A stretch of DNA of 64,000 nucleotides from Thermotogota bacterium (GCA_029551145.1 JAKPGA010000004.1:62001-126000); one strand, 5' to 3'; shown: positions 43,679-53,485, counted from the stretch's first letter. Translations and numbers: made by a program. Notes: generated by a model from the sequence alone, not told the origin.

Positions 43679-43702
43679 AATCTGTTCCGTTCATGATCAC
43701 CC

Positions 43703-45121
43703 CTACTCGACAACATGAACCTTCAACATATTTGTCGTACCCACCACACCACACGGTGCACCCGAAGTCACAACGACTACATCAGAACTCTCAACATATC
43801 CCAGAGATTTAACCTTTTCAACTGCCACGTGAATCATGATATCGGTTGAATGAACCTCTGGAACGAGTATTGGAATGACTCCCCAAACTATTGAAAGTTG
43901 ATTGAAGGTATCATGATCTGGTGTCGTAGCGATGATCGGGCAGAACGGCCTAAAATGAGACACCCTGCGTGCCGTGCTGCCAGAGGCAGTTGAGGTTATT
44001 ATAGCCTTGGCTCCTATTTCTTCGGCAACGTAGTAACAGGACTTTGCTATCGCTTCTGAAGGGTCTTCGGTCTTCTCAAGGTATCTCTCGGAAAAGATCG
44101 TCTTGAATTCTCTCAAATGTTGCTCGGCGTTCTCAACGATCCTGCTTGCCATTTCAACAACCTGGATCGGGTACTTACCCACAGCTGTCTCAGAGGTGAA
44201 CAAGAGCGCATCTACTGTATCGAACACGGCACTTGCCACATCTATCACCTCTGCCCTTGTGGGAAGATGGCTTTCCACCATTGACCCAAGAACCTGTGTG
44301 GCCACGATAACCGGTACCCTGTACTTAGAGGCTGCCTGTATGACCTTTTTCTGAATCACAGGTAGTTCCTCTAAGGAAGTCTCCACCGCCAGATCCCCTC
44401 TTGCTATTATCACACCATCGCTGTTTCCGCAAATCTGGTCGATATCTTGAGTCGCTTTCTTGGTCTCTATCTTCACCAGTATTCCGGCATCTGGATCGAT
44501 TGATTCGATCATCTTTCGTGCGTCTTTTACATCCTTTGAGCTCTTTACAAAAGACAGACAGAAGAAGTCAATTCCTATCCTTCCACATTCAGAAATGATT
44601 CTTCTGTCTTCTTCAGTCAGAGCGGGAATGGAGAGATCTGATTCTGGAAAATTCACACCGAGGTTTTCTTTTATGACTCCCGGGATCTCAACAAGACATT
44701 CAATCTTTTTCCCAGCGATCTTAGTTACTCTTAATCTTATCTTACCATCATCGATCAATATGGGATCGTCAACCTTGACCTCCTGTGTGAGTTTTGGATA
44801 GTCGATACTGATCAGACCCTTTGTGGAAGGAATCTTTTCTGTTGTAATTGTTATCTTTTCCTGCTCAGAGAGCTCGATGAACTCCTCCTTTTGTTCACCC
44901 GTTCTGAGTTTGGCACCTGGTAGATCCACGATGATCGCCACCGGCAGGTTCATATCTTCTTTGATCTCCTTTATGGTGCCTACGAGTTCCTTGATTTTCT
45001 CCGTACCGTAATGAACAGCGCTGAGTCTGAACCCATTTACACCAATCTCCAAGAGCTGTCTTAACACTGAAGGATCTTCAGTCTTTGGACCTACTGTGCA
45101 TATCATCTTTGTCCTTCGCAT
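43703..45121 (-). CDS. pyk: Pyruvate kinase
   Basis: Converts phosphoenolpyruvate and ADP to pyruvate and ATP at the end of glycolysis. 472 residues: (beta/alpha)8 domain with MICTVGPKTEDPSVLRQLL at the start, the lid B domain (about 70-170), the catalytic block LVKIETKKATQDIDQIC with the family's GVIIARGDLAVE, and LFTSETAVGKYPIQVV; the C-terminal allosteric domain includes TSTASGSTARRVSHFRP. The start is the second of two adjacent ATGs, 7 nt after GAGG. It lies 9 nt after pfkA, so the two glycolytic enzymes are co-expressed. Confidence 0.96.
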   Translation of the reverse strand: MRRTKMICTVGPKTEDPSVLRQLLEIGVNGFRLSAVHYGTEKIKELVGTIKEIKEDMNLPVAIIVDLPGAKLRTGEQKEEFIELSEQEKITITTEKIPSTKGLISIDYPKLTQEVKVDDPILIDDGKIRLRVTKIAGKKIECLVEIPGVIKENLGVNFPESDLSIPALTEEDRRIISECGRIGIDFFCLSFVKSSKDVKDARKMIESIDPDAGILVKIETKKATQDIDQICGNSDGVIIARGDLAVETSLEELPVIQKKVIQAASKYRVPVIVATQVLGSMVESHLPTRAEVIDVASAVFDTVDALLFTSETAVGKYPIQVVEMASRIVENAEQHLREFKTIFSERYLEKTEDPSEAIAKSCYYVAEEIGAKAIITSTASGSTARRVSHFRPFCPIIATTPDHDTFNQLSIVWGVIPILVPEVHSTDIMIHVAVEKVKSLGYVESSDVVVVTSGAPCGVVGTTNMLKVHVVE

Positions 45122-45130
45122 CATTTCACC

Positions 45131-46090
45131 TCAGGAAAGAAGGTGTGCCAGTTGATACAATGACATGTCCAGCGTCTTTTTCTCTTCGAGTACTTCTTCG
45201 ATAGGTACAGCCACGATTTTTCCAGACTGCAATGCCATCATTACGCATTTCTTGTTTTCCAAAAGAGCCCTCACCGCCTCTGCGCCCATTCTGGTCGCCA
45301 GAATTCTGTCGAACGCCGTTGGACTTCCTCCTCGCTGTATGTGTCCAAGTATAGACACTCGTGTCTCGTAACCTATTCTGTCCTGAAGATGCTTGGCAAC
45401 ATTGAGTGCACCTCCAGCACCTTCGGCAACCACTATGATACAGTTTATCTTTCCCCTCTTTCTCTCTTCAAACAACCTTGCAGTCAGTTTGTCCCAGTCT
45501 ACGGGTATCTCGGGCACTATTGCGGCTTCGGACCCAGTCGCAAGCGCCGCGCTGAGGGCAATGTAACCTGAAGATCTTCCCATCACTTCAACGATAAAAG
45601 CCCGTTCGTGCGATGTAGCGGTGTCCTTCAATTTCTGAATGGCTTCGACTACGGTGTTCAAACAGGTGTCCACACCAACGCACATATCGGTTCTTGATAT
45701 ATCGTTGTCTATGGTACCAGGTATCCCGACAACGGGAATTTTGTGCTCTTCATGCAAGAACTTTGCACCGGTCAGGCTCCCTTCTCCACCAATGACAACA
45801 AGGCCCTCTATGCCAAAGGCCTTCAGTTGTTCGGCGGCCTTTGCCCTGCCTTCTTTTGTGTAGAATTCACCACATCTACTGGTTCTTAGGATTGTTCCGC
45901 CCCTTTCCATTATTCCTGCGACATTGGGAAAATTCATCTCTCTGAAAGCACCGTCTATCAACCCGCAATATCCTCTTTCTATCCCAATCACTCTCAAAGA
46001 ATTTCTCACACCAAATCTCACTATAGCCCTGATAGCCGCATTCATTCCAGGTGAATCTCCACCACTGGTCAACACACCAATAGTTTTCAT
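45131..46090 (-). CDS. pfkA: ATP-dependent 6-phosphofructokinase
   Basis: Phosphorylates fructose 6-phosphate with ATP. 319 residues, the typical bacterial PfkA size. [14 protein letters not shown] at the N-terminus, LRTSRCGEF, the nucleotide motif [12 protein letters not shown] (Gly after the acidic residue indicates ATP rather than PPi use), the catalytic [27 protein letters not shown] and [15 protein letters not shown]. Glu in place of Asp in GGDGS is, as I recall, normal for Thermotoga PfkA. ATG start with AGGAGGTGG. First gene of pfkA-pyk-GGDEF. Confidence 0.96.
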   Translation of the reverse strand: MKTIGVLTSGGDSPGMNAAIRAIVRFGVRNSLRVIGIERGYCGLIDGAFREMNFPNVAGIMERGGTILRTSRCGEFYTKEGRAKAAEQLKAFGIEGLVVIGGEGSLTGAKFLHEEHKIPVVGIPGTIDNDISRTDMCVGVDTCLNTVVEAIQKLKDTATSHERAFIVEVMGRSSGYIALSAALATGSEAAIVPEIPVDWDKLTARLFEERKRGKINCIIVVAEGAGGALNVAKHLQDRIGYETRVSILGHIQRGGSPTAFDRILATRMGAEAVRALLENKKCVMMALQSGKIVAVPIEEVLEEKKTLDMSLYQLAHLLS

Positions 46091-46152
46091 TTTTCGCCAC
46101 CTCCTGGTGTAAAATTGATACTGGATTGATTATACAACGGGAGGAATTTTCC
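46091..46152. promoter_or_regulatory. Divergent promoter region between pfkA and the DUF2007/gcv unit
   Basis: A 62-bp region that must hold start signals for both directions. On the minus strand, TATAAT at about 46129-46134 is a good -10 for pfkA. On the plus strand, TTGATA at 46114-46119 and TATACA nearby are spaced only 10 nt apart, so the gcv-side promoter is unclear. Confidence 0.35.
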
Positions 46153-46377
46153 TTGTGGAAGGTTTTGATACAAGAGATCGATCTGGCAACCGCCAACATC
46201 ATAAAATCTTTGCTTGAAGAAAACGGCATCGAAGTTTTGATCAAACCTGGGATCTTTGACCCAGTCATCTTTGGTCAAGGTGGGCTGGTTCAAATACTTG
46301 TGTTGCAAGATGATTTACAGAAGGCACAAGAGATAGTTAAGGAGGCGCTTGAAGGTGAAGAGAACTCCTCTGTATGA
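46153..46377 (+). CDS. DUF2007 family small protein
   Basis: A 74-residue protein of the DUF2007 (putative signal-transducing, PII-like fold) family. WKVLIQEIDLATANIIKSLL, then LLEENGIEVLIKPG, then a C-terminal VLQDDLQKAQEIVKEAL helix. Such proteins are thought to bind small ligands, but none is established. The TTG at 46153 has GGGAGGAA at good spacing; upstream in-frame codons extend into the promoter region. Its end overlaps the gcvT start by about 23 nt, so it is probably the leading gene of the glycine-cleavage operon. Confidence 0.8.
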   Translation: MWKVLIQEIDLATANIIKSLLEENGIEVLIKPGIFDPVIFGQGGLVQILVLQDDLQKAQEIVKEALEGEENSSV

Positions 46378-47440
46378 AAATCACATCTCTTTAAAGGCGA
46401 AGATGGTTGATTTTGCTGGTTGGGAGATGCCACTTCAGTATGAAGGTATCACCAGCGAGGTAATGAGTGTCAGAAAAGCTATTGGGATCTTTGATGTCTC
46501 GCATATGGGTGAGATTGTCATCGAAGGTGATGACACAGTTAGGTTTGTTGATTATCTTCTCACCAACTCCTTTGGGTCTCTGAAAATTGGTCAGGTTATG
46601 TACACAACCATGTGTAATGAAAATGGTGGAATCATAGATGACTTACTCGCATACAGACTGGGCGAGAATCGAGCTATGCTTGTTGTGAACGCTGCCAACA
46701 CGGACAAGGATTTCAGATGGATTGTTGAAAGATCATCGGGTTTTGCCGTGAAAATCACCGATGTCTCGATGGACTACGGGTTGATCGCGGTTCAGGGACC
46801 TTCAAGCGAAGAGTTCCTGAAAAGGTTTTCGGCGGATATAACCGGATTATCCTACTACACATTCGGCAGTTACACGATCTTCGGTAAGTTCTGCATCATT
46901 TCCAGGACCGGTTACACTGGCGAAGATGGCTTTGAAATCTACTGTAAATGGAAGGACACACCATTCATTTGGGAGGAACTTCTCGTGCGGGGGCAAGCCT
47001 TCGATCTCAAACCTGCAGGGCTTGGGGCAAGAGACGTTTGCAGGCTTGAGGCATCTTATATGCTCTACGGCAACGATATGGATGATCACACAACACCTTT
47101 GGAAGTAGGTCTTTCCTGGGTTGTAAAGTTCGAGAAAGATTTCGTGGGCAAGGAGAGTCTTTTGAAACAGAAAGAAGAAGGCTTGAAAAGAAGAATCAGG
47201 GGACTTGAAATCCTTGACAAGAGGATCGCACGACATGGTATGGAAGTTTTCAGAGAAGGTCAAAAGATAGGCACCATCACAAGTGGAACATTCTCGCCAA
47301 CACTGGGCAAGTCGATCGCACTGGCAATGATGGACAATCAGGTGAAAATCTCAGATGAGGTTGAAGTCGATATCAGAGGAACAAAGGTGAAAGCAAAGGT
47401 TGTGAAGTTACCTTTCTATAGAGGTTCGGTCAAAAGTTGA
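46355..47440 (+). CDS. gcvT: Glycine cleavage system T protein (aminomethyltransferase)
   Basis: Transfers the aminomethyl carbon from the H protein to tetrahydrofolate and releases ammonia. About 361 residues. KRTPLYENHISLKAKMVDFA at the N-terminus, DVSHMGEIVIEG, SRTGYTGEDGFEIY (folate-binding), and GLGARDVCRLEASYML in the C-terminal half. A GTG at 46355 fits the family start KRTPLYE and lies 10 nt from AGGAGG; a TTG at 46349 is the alternative. It is followed by gcvH, gcvPA and gcvPB; the lipoamide dehydrogenase (L protein) gene is elsewhere. Confidence 0.95.
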   Translation: MKRTPLYENHISLKAKMVDFAGWEMPLQYEGITSEVMSVRKAIGIFDVSHMGEIVIEGDDTVRFVDYLLTNSFGSLKIGQVMYTTMCNENGGIIDDLLAYRLGENRAMLVVNAANTDKDFRWIVERSSGFAVKITDVSMDYGLIAVQGPSSEEFLKRFSADITGLSYYTFGSYTIFGKFCIISRTGYTGEDGFEIYCKWKDTPFIWEELLVRGQAFDLKPAGLGARDVCRLEASYMLYGNDMDDHTTPLEVGLSWVVKFEKDFVGKESLLKQKEEGLKRRIRGLEILDKRIARHGMEVFREGQKIGTITSGTFSPTLGKSIALAMMDNQVKISDEVEVDIRGTKVKAKVVKLPFYRGSVKS

Positions 47441-47456
47441 TCAGGAGGTGTAGATG

Positions 47457-47828
47457 ATGAAAAAGTATGCAAAGACTCACGAGTGGGTTCAAGTTGAAGG
47501 AAAAGTTGCAACGGTTGGTATTTCGAACTTTGCACAGGACAAACTTGGAGATGTGGTGTATGTTGATCTACCACAGGTCGGCAAGGTCGTCAAAAAAGGA
47601 GAAACCCTTATGAGCATTGAATCTGTCAAGGCGGCAAGCGATGTGTATGCGCCTGTTAGTGGAAAGGTCTTGCAGGTCAATGAAAAGCTGAACGATCAAC
47701 CAGAACTTGTGAACAAAGACCCAGAGGGTGAAGGTTGGCTTGTTAAGATCGAAATGACCAATCCCAATGAACTGAATGAACTGCTTGACGAGGGGGCGTA
47801 CAAAAAGCACTGTGAGGAGGAAGAATGA
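47457..47828 (+). CDS. gcvH: Glycine cleavage system H protein (lipoyl carrier)
   Basis: Carries the aminomethyl group on a lipoyl-lysine between the P, T and L proteins. About 123 residues. The lipoylation site is the lysine in SIESVKAASD near residue 58, with flanking family motifs KTHEWVQVEG, GDVVYVDLPQVG and YAPVSGKV. The start is the second of two adjacent ATGs (47457), 8 nt after GGAGG; 47454 is possible. It ends in a run of acidic residues whose codons also supply the gcvPA RBS. Confidence 0.95.
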   Translation: MKKYAKTHEWVQVEGKVATVGISNFAQDKLGDVVYVDLPQVGKVVKKGETLMSIESVKAASDVYAPVSGKVLQVNEKLNDQPELVNKDPEGEGWLVKIEMTNPNELNELLDEGAYKKHCEEEE

Positions 47829-49159
47829 TGCATCCATACATTCCTCATACTGATGAGGAAATTCAACAAATGCTCCACGCAATTGGTGTGGAGCATATCG
47901 ATGATTTGTACAAAGACGTTCCAATAACAGTCAAAGAATTGAAAATCCCAAAAGGTTTAGATGAATTCACAGTTCTTTCTACTCTCGAATCGATCGCACA
48001 AAAAAACGCGGTGATAGAAAAAAAGAATATCTTCATGGGTGCAGGCATATATTCACATTACATTCCTCAGGTTGTGGAATCTGTAAGTTCAAGGCCTGAG
48101 TTTGTAACCGCGTATACGCCTTATCAAGCAGAGGTATCTCAGGGAACGCTTCAGGCACTCTTTGAATACCAAACGATGATCTGTGAGCTGACAGGCATGG
48201 AAGTTGCGAACTCCTCAATGTATGACGGCGCTTCTGCACTTGCTGAAGCGATTTTAATGGCACACAGGATAAATAACAAACACAAGGTTTTGATCAGTCA
48301 GGCAGTCCATCCGGAGTACATCCAGACCAGCCGTACTTACACTTGTGCTCAAAAGCTTTCCTTCCAGATCGTGCCTCTAAACGGTTCTGGAATGACAGAC
48401 ACAGCGGTGTTGAAAAACTCCATAGATGATGATTCATGTGCTGTTGTGATACAGTACCCGAACTTCTTTGGGATCGTCGAAGATCTGAGAGCCATAAAAG
48501 AAGTTGCTAAGGATCTTGTCTTCATTGTGGTGGCAGAACCCTTTGCATTGACGGTACTCGAACCCCCCGCAACCTTTGGCGCAGACATCGTTGTTGGAGA
48601 CGGACAACCACTGGGCATACCCATGAGCTATGGTGGGCCGACGGTGGGGTTTTTCGCAACGCTTGAAAAGCATGTACGCAAGATGCCCGGTAGATTGATA
48701 GGTGAAACAACAGATGTCGATGGCAACAAAGGCTATGTGATGATCCTGCAGACAAGAGAACAGCATATCAGAAGAGAAAAAGCCACATCGAACATCTGCA
48801 CCAATCACGCATTGATGGCTGTGAGAAATGCGATTTTCATGGGCGTTCTTGGACCCAATGGCATGAAAGAGGTAGCTTATAAGAGCTATTCCAACGCACA
48901 TTATCTTGCCGAGAGGATACAACAGAAAGGTTATAAATTGATCTTCGATGGGCCATTTTTCAATGAGTTCGCGGTGAGGATGACAGATGACTACGATTCA
49001 AAATGGAGAAAGATTTTTCAGCACGGTGTGCTCGCGCCACTTCCACTCGGTTGGTACTTTAATCAATACAAAGATGGTGCTCTTGCTTGTGCAACGGAAG
49101 TGAATACTAAGGAAAGTATCGACAAGTTCGTGGAACTCCTGGGGCGTGATGGCATATGA
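47828..49159 (+). CDS. gcvPA: Glycine dehydrogenase (decarboxylating) subunit 1
   Basis: N-terminal half of the P protein in the two-subunit form common in thermophiles; with GcvPB it decarboxylates glycine using PLP. About 443 residues. [17 protein letters not shown] at the N-terminus, [20 protein letters not shown], the [20 protein letters not shown] block and a C-terminal [10 protein letters not shown]. Start at the second of two ATGs, 7 nt after GGAGG. It overlaps gcvPB by 4 nt, so the two subunits should be made in equal amounts. Confidence 0.95.
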   Translation: MHPYIPHTDEEIQQMLHAIGVEHIDDLYKDVPITVKELKIPKGLDEFTVLSTLESIAQKNAVIEKKNIFMGAGIYSHYIPQVVESVSSRPEFVTAYTPYQAEVSQGTLQALFEYQTMICELTGMEVANSSMYDGASALAEAILMAHRINNKHKVLISQAVHPEYIQTSRTYTCAQKLSFQIVPLNGSGMTDTAVLKNSIDDDSCAVVIQYPNFFGIVEDLRAIKEVAKDLVFIVVAEPFALTVLEPPATFGADIVVGDGQPLGIPMSYGGPTVGFFATLEKHVRKMPGRLIGETTDVDGNKGYVMILQTREQHIRREKATSNICTNHALMAVRNAIFMGVLGPNGMKEVAYKSYSNAHYLAERIQQKGYKLIFDGPFFNEFAVRMTDDYDSKWRKIFQHGVLAPLPLGWYFNQYKDGALACATEVNTKESIDKFVELLGRDGI

Positions 49160-50598
49160 CAATCTTCGAAAAATCGGTTACTGGCAGAAAGGCATTCAGA
49201 TTTCCTGACACAGCCATTGAAAAAAGAGAATTTGATATCCCGAACCATCTATTGAGAAAAAAAGCACCACAACTGCCTGAACTTTCTGAACCAGATGTGG
49301 TCAGACATTACACCGACCTTGCGAGCAAGAATTATTCTGTTGATAAAGGTTTCTACCCGTTGGGATCATGTACGATGAAGTACAATCCCAAGATCAATGA
49401 ATACACCGCAGCCCTGCGTGGTTTCAGCCAGATACACCCTTATCAACCTTGGGAATTCACTCAAGGTGCGCTCCAAATCATCTTTGAACTCAAAGAGTTT
49501 CTGTGCGAGATAACTGGAATGGATGATATGACACTGCAACCGGCCGCCGGTGCTCACGGAGAGCTAACAGGCATGCTGATAGCAAGGGCGTACCATCTGT
49601 CAAAGGGCGATTTCAAAAGGCACATCGCGCTCGTACCAGATTCAGCACACGGCACAAATCCGGCTTCTGCCGCCATGGCAGGTTTTGATGTGGTAGAACT
49701 CAAATCGACCGAAGATGGATTGATCGATCTTGCAGAGCTGAAAAAGAATCTGAGCGACGAAGTTGCGGTTTTGATGCTCACCAATCCCAACACACTCGGT
49801 CTTTTTGAAAAAGATATCACCGAAATCGCCAAGATGGTGCACGACGCAGGTGCATTGCTCTACTATGACGGTGCGAACCTGAACGCCATCATGGGTAGGG
49901 TGAGGCCCGGTGATATGGGTTTTGATATAGTTCATCTCAATCTGCACAAAACCTTTTCGGCACCGCACGGAATGGGTGGACCTGGAAGTGGCCCCGTTGG
50001 TGTGAAGTCATTCTTGGCGGAGTTTCTGCCAATACCTGTGATCAGAAAAGCTGACGACAAATACTACCCCGATTTCAATCTTCCAAAGAGTATAGGCAGG
50101 GTGAGAAGCTTTTACGGCAACTTTCTGGTGATGGTTAAGGCTTACACGTATATACTCACGATGGGAAGAGATGGTTTGACTCACGCCTCTCGCATGGCTG
50201 TGCTCAACGCGAATTATCTGAGAACTCTGATCTCAAGGTTTTTGAACATAGCATCACCAAGAACGTGCATGCACGAATTTGTAGTCGACGGCAGTGAATT
50301 TGTAAGGCAAACAGGTGTAAAAGTTTTGGACGTGGCAAAAAGATTGCTCGACTACGGTGTACATGCCCCGACGGTGTATTTTCCTTTGATAGTTCACGAA
50401 GCTATGATGATCGAACCAACCGAAACCGAAAGTAAGGATACCTTGGACATGTTCTCAAAGATCTTAAAGCAGATCGTAGAAGAGGCAAGGACAAAACCAG
50501 ATATAGTTAAGAATGCTCCATATAAGACACCTGTTAGAAGGCTCGATGATGTCACGGCAACAAAAAAGCCTGTTTACAGGTTCAAGAGACAAGGCTGA
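49156..50598 (+). CDS. gcvPB: Glycine dehydrogenase (decarboxylating) subunit 2
   Basis: C-terminal, PLP-binding half of the P protein. 480 residues. The PLP-binding lysine lies in [18 protein letters not shown] near residue 270, preceded by [10 protein letters not shown]. Early motifs include [18 protein letters not shown] and [12 protein letters not shown], and the C-terminal half has [14 protein letters not shown] start overlapping gcvPA; the RBS is weak (GGGGCGTGATGG), consistent with translational coupling. Last gene of the gcv unit. Confidence 0.96.
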   Translation: MTIFEKSVTGRKAFRFPDTAIEKREFDIPNHLLRKKAPQLPELSEPDVVRHYTDLASKNYSVDKGFYPLGSCTMKYNPKINEYTAALRGFSQIHPYQPWEFTQGALQIIFELKEFLCEITGMDDMTLQPAAGAHGELTGMLIARAYHLSKGDFKRHIALVPDSAHGTNPASAAMAGFDVVELKSTEDGLIDLAELKKNLSDEVAVLMLTNPNTLGLFEKDITEIAKMVHDAGALLYYDGANLNAIMGRVRPGDMGFDIVHLNLHKTFSAPHGMGGPGSGPVGVKSFLAEFLPIPVIRKADDKYYPDFNLPKSIGRVRSFYGNFLVMVKAYTYILTMGRDGLTHASRMAVLNANYLRTLISRFLNIASPRTCMHEFVVDGSEFVRQTGVKVLDVAKRLLDYGVHAPTVYFPLIVHEAMMIEPTETESKDTLDMFSKILKQIVEEARTKPDIVKNAPYKTPVRRLDDVTATKKPVYRFKRQG

Positions 50599-50616
50599 TG
50601 AGTCTTGCAAAAAAAC

Positions 50617-50640
50617 AGGGGGCTTGTAGCCCCCTTTATT
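50617..50640. terminator. Bidirectional intrinsic terminator between gcvPB and the lipoprotein gene
   Basis: GGGGGCT (50618-50624), loop TGT, AGCCCCC (50628-50634). On the plus strand it is followed by TTTATTTG. On the minus strand it is followed by TGTTTTTTTG, so it can also end the convergent lipoprotein transcript. Confidence 0.85.
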
Positions 50641-50652
50641 TGTCGTTATTTT

Positions 50653-52023
50653 TTATTGTTGAGGTGCGGAGATTCTGTAAAGATCTGTGACGAAATCCAC
50701 GCGGTTTATCAACTCTGGCTGGTCATCCACATCGAAGATGTAAAGACCGTCATTTGCAGAAACATAGGCGTACAAACCGTTGGTGTAGGCTCTGATTATC
50801 ACGTCTTTCGCATAACTTGTGTTCGTCCACTCAGTGCAGGTTGAGATCTCTGTCTTCTCTAAGTTGCCTACCAGATCATCAAGATCAAAGCTCACAATAC
50901 CGCTGTTTCCCGCTGCAACAAAGACTCTATCTTCATGGACCGTTATACCTGCGAAATCCTCTGACAGTTTTCCAAGCTCCACGCTGGTCGCGTACGGCGT
51001 CAGGTCATCGTATGCCTCCAAATAAAGAGAGTTAGAACTTGAGCCAACCAAGAGTACGTAGTTATCTTTGAGCACCATGTCCAGCGGGGTATAATTCAGT
51101 GTAGTCTTACCCTCGACATTCAAAGCACCATCGGTTCCGAGTTTCAACTTGACCAACGTCGGCAAATTGTTTTGTGAACCTGCCAGATAGATCATGTTGT
51201 TTGATCCAATCGCTATCGCGTTCACCGACTTCAAACCACTGTAGGGGGTACTTGATCCGGTGCCGATGTTGTAAGCAAAGGTTCTGTCGTTGCTTGCAAC
51301 AATCAGGTAGTTTGAGCCACTGAAGGTACCTGCTTTAATTCTTCTGGCATACGCGGGATAACTACCGAAGGACGAGATGACCTTCGTCTGTGGGTCTTTT
51401 CCCGATAGATAATTTGCCAGGTTTGCACACACGATATTACCTGAATAATCGATCATGTAAGCCCATTCACCAAAAACGACAATCTCTTTTGTGCTTGTGA
51501 TTTGCTCTTTAAAGAATGATGGATAATCTATTTCGTTAGGTCTCGTGACATCGTATATCAGAAGACCATTTGATGCACCGGCGACGTACAAAAAGTCCCA
51601 CACATTTACAGGTCTTGTGAATGGCGATATGGAAAACTTGTAAACCTTGCTGGAGCTACTCAGGTTCTTTGGATCTTTTGCAACGATCTTCCATTGATAA
51701 CTCTTGCCGGGCTCCAGACTCACCACATATTGGGTTTCCTTTATCCCTTCCTTATAGAGCGAAAGACTTTGGCTCTGTTCGGCAAGATACAGATCATATG
51801 TCAGAGTGTCTCCGTCAGGATCAGAGCAACTCCACTTGAAGGTAACATAGACGGTGTTCAGGATAGTATTATCCTGTGGTTGAATCAGCGTTGGTTCATT
51901 TGGAGCTTTGTTTGTCGGTGTTTGACCCCCACCTCCAAACCATTCACCGATCCCTGCACACCCCTGCAGAAAGAGTAAAACTATGAGCAGGATCGCCGGC
52001 AAAACATACCATTTGTTTTTCAT
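50653..52023 (-). CDS. Surface/outer lipoprotein with an Fn3-like domain and a repeat (beta-propeller-like) domain
   Basis: About 456 residues. Lipoprotein signal ending in the lipobox LFLQGC, then a Gly/Pro-rich linker. An Fn3-like domain follows (about 35-130, PNEPTLIQPQDNT, then VYVTFKWSCSDPDGDTLTYD and SYQWKIVAKDPKN). The rest has LVIVD-type repeats with segments such as DFLYVAGASNGLLIYDV, GEWAYMIDYSGN and GLYAYVSANDGLYIFDV, likely a beta-propeller. Probably anchored in a membrane and facing outwards; the ligand is unknown. The ATG at 52023 is chosen because AAGGGGG is at good distance and the signal peptide begins there. Single-gene unit. Confidence 0.87.
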   Translation of the reverse strand: MKNKWYVLPAILLIVLLFLQGCAGIGEWFGGGGQTPTNKAPNEPTLIQPQDNTILNTVYVTFKWSCSDPDGDTLTYDLYLAEQSQSLSLYKEGIKETQYVVSLEPGKSYQWKIVAKDPKNLSSSSKVYKFSISPFTRPVNVWDFLYVAGASNGLLIYDVTRPNEIDYPSFFKEQITSTKEIVVFGEWAYMIDYSGNIVCANLANYLSGKDPQTKVISSFGSYPAYARRIKAGTFSGSNYLIVASNDRTFAYNIGTGSSTPYSGLKSVNAIAIGSNNMIYLAGSQNNLPTLVKLKLGTDGALNVEGKTTLNYTPLDMVLKDNYVLLVGSSSNSLYLEAYDDLTPYATSVELGKLSEDFAGITVHEDRVFVAAGNSGIVSFDLDDLVGNLEKTEISTCTEWTNTSYAKDVIIRAYTNGLYAYVSANDGLYIFDVDDQPELINRVDFVTDLYRISAPQQ

Positions 52024-52063
52024 CTTCAAACCCCCTTTTGGCACAGTACACACCAATGACTGG

Positions 52064-52073
52064 TAAAATTGTA
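52064..52073. promoter_or_regulatory. Overlapping divergent extended -10 promoters (lipoprotein and HAD genes)
   Basis: Plus strand: TGGTAAAAT, an extended -10 with TAAAAT at 52064-52069. Minus strand: TGGTACAAT, an extended -10 with TACAAT at 52068-52073. The two -10 boxes share two bases, so the divergent promoters probably compete. No convincing -35 is visible for either. Confidence 0.45.
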
Positions 52074-52108
52074 CCACAGGTGAATATTTTCAAGGAAGAG
52101 GTGTTCAA

Positions 52109-52768
52109 ATGAAGGCGTTACTCGTTGATTACGATGGAACACTTGCAATCGTTGACGAAAAGGAATTTGCCAAGACTTATTTTGAGTATCTGAGGAATTT
52201 CGTCGAACAGAATTTCTCTGTAACTATTTCGATGAAGGATATTCTTGAGTGTGTTGAGCACATAACTCTCTTCGCAGATGGCAGAACAAACAACTATGAG
52301 AGATTTTTGAACTGCTTCAAGAGTAGGTATGATGTCTTCTTAGATTGGAAGACTGTTTTCGATAGGTTCTACGGCAGTGAGGCGTTTGACAGACTCAAAG
52401 AACTGATAAGACCAAACACTTCGCTCATCAGTTACCTGAAAGCTTGCAGGAGCGGAGGGAAAAAGGTGGTTCTTGCGACAAATCCTGTTTTCCCCAAGAA
52501 AGCGATTGTCAAGAGGATGAACTGGATAGGCTTGAATGAGTCGGATTTTGATCTTGTAACTCACATGGAGAATTCCCATTTCTGCAAGCCCGATCCAAGG
52601 TATTTCTTACAGATATGCTCTATAATTGGTGTAGAGCCAGCCGATTGTGTCATGATAGGCAATGATGATCTGTTTGACAAAGCCTGTGAAAAGGTGAGTA
52701 TCAAATTCGTACTTGTTGGTGAATTTCACTTAGGGGGTGATTGGGATGATTCCAACGCTGCTGAGTGA
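52109..52768 (+). CDS. HAD family hydrolase
   Basis: Haloacid-dehalogenase-type phosphatase of unknown substrate, 219 residues. Motif I is DYDGTLA at residues 8-14 (DxDxT nucleophile), motif II is a Thr/Asn in VVLATNPVFP, motif III is a lysine around FCKPDPRYF, and motif IV is MIGNDDLFDKAC. The helical cap (about 18-90) suggests a type I HAD. ATG start with AAGAGGTGTTCAA. It overlaps the DUF4234 gene by 23 nt. Confidence 0.88.
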   Translation: MKALLVDYDGTLAIVDEKEFAKTYFEYLRNFVEQNFSVTISMKDILECVEHITLFADGRTNNYERFLNCFKSRYDVFLDWKTVFDRFYGSEAFDRLKELIRPNTSLISYLKACRSGGKKVVLATNPVFPKKAIVKRMNWIGLNESDFDLVTHMENSHFCKPDPRYFLQICSIIGVEPADCVMIGNDDLFDKACEKVSIKFVLVGEFHLGGDWDDSNAAE

Positions 52769-53480
52769 GAAAAAAGTCGACAAAACACTTGCGATTCTGG
52801 CTGTGGTCTTTTCGCTTTTGGCTGGTCTTGTTTCAGCCATTGGTCTTTGGAGTGTTATGGTAGGGATCTTTGAAGGTTTCATCGACGGTTGGCGAGGGTA
52901 CGGATATGGTACTGGAAGGATTTTTGGTGGCTTTTTCATAACATTGATCTCAGGTCTTCTTGGCATCCTTGCAGGTATCTTCACATTGATAGTTCTCAAC
53001 CAGTGGAGCGGTGTACTCAATGAGAATATCCAGAACACAAAGGTTCTGCTCAGCTATCTCAAGCAAAAGGTTGAATCTGAGAAACAAATGAACTTGAGCG
53101 TGCTTGAAGGACACCTTTCGACACTCAATTTGAACATCTGGGCATACTGGGTGTACCTGGTATTCTATGTGATCTCTTTTCTAATACCAGTTGCGTCCTT
53201 TGTCTTTTCAATCCTGGCAATAGTCTTCCTGTCTGTATACCTGCAGAGCGTGTTCAGTGTTTCCAAAAGACTGGAAGAGATCAAGAACGCTATGTATCCA
53301 CTCTTAGGTATTTCTTTTCCGATGATGAGTTACATAAAACAGCGAAATGTCGGAATCTTCATTCTGCTCACGATTGTGACCCTTGGGATATACTGGTGGT
53401 ATCTTCTGATAAAACTCTCCGATGAGATCAACCAGTACATCGATGCAGATCAGAAGATCAGGCAGGTGATCAATCTCTGA
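52746..53480 (+). CDS. DUF4234 domain membrane protein
   Basis: A 244-residue membrane protein with about five hydrophobic segments. The first two are about residues 14-40 (TLAILAVVFSLLAGLVSAIG) and 55-85, two more are near 135-175, and the last (IFILLTIVTLGIYWWYLLIK) is the DUF4234 signature. A glycine-rich loop (GWRGYGYGTGRIFGG) follows the first helix. ATG start chosen over the GTG at 52737 because GGGGGTGATTGGG is the RBS. Sits between two HAD phosphatase genes; function unknown. Confidence 0.8.
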   Translation: MIPTLLSEKKVDKTLAILAVVFSLLAGLVSAIGLWSVMVGIFEGFIDGWRGYGYGTGRIFGGFFITLISGLLGILAGIFTLIVLNQWSGVLNENIQNTKVLLSYLKQKVESEKQMNLSVLEGHLSTLNLNIWAYWVYLVFYVISFLIPVASFVFSILAIVFLSVYLQSVFSVSKRLEEIKNAMYPLLGISFPMMSYIKQRNVGIFILLTIVTLGIYWWYLLIKLSDEINQYIDADQKIRQVINL

Positions 53481-53485
53481 AGGTA

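Noticed and set aside
45131-46090. Glu in place of Asp in the pfkA nucleotide motif (GGEGS) as a sign of inactivation
   Set aside because: The same substitution is, as I recall, present in the active Thermotoga maritima PfkA, and all other catalytic motifs are intact.
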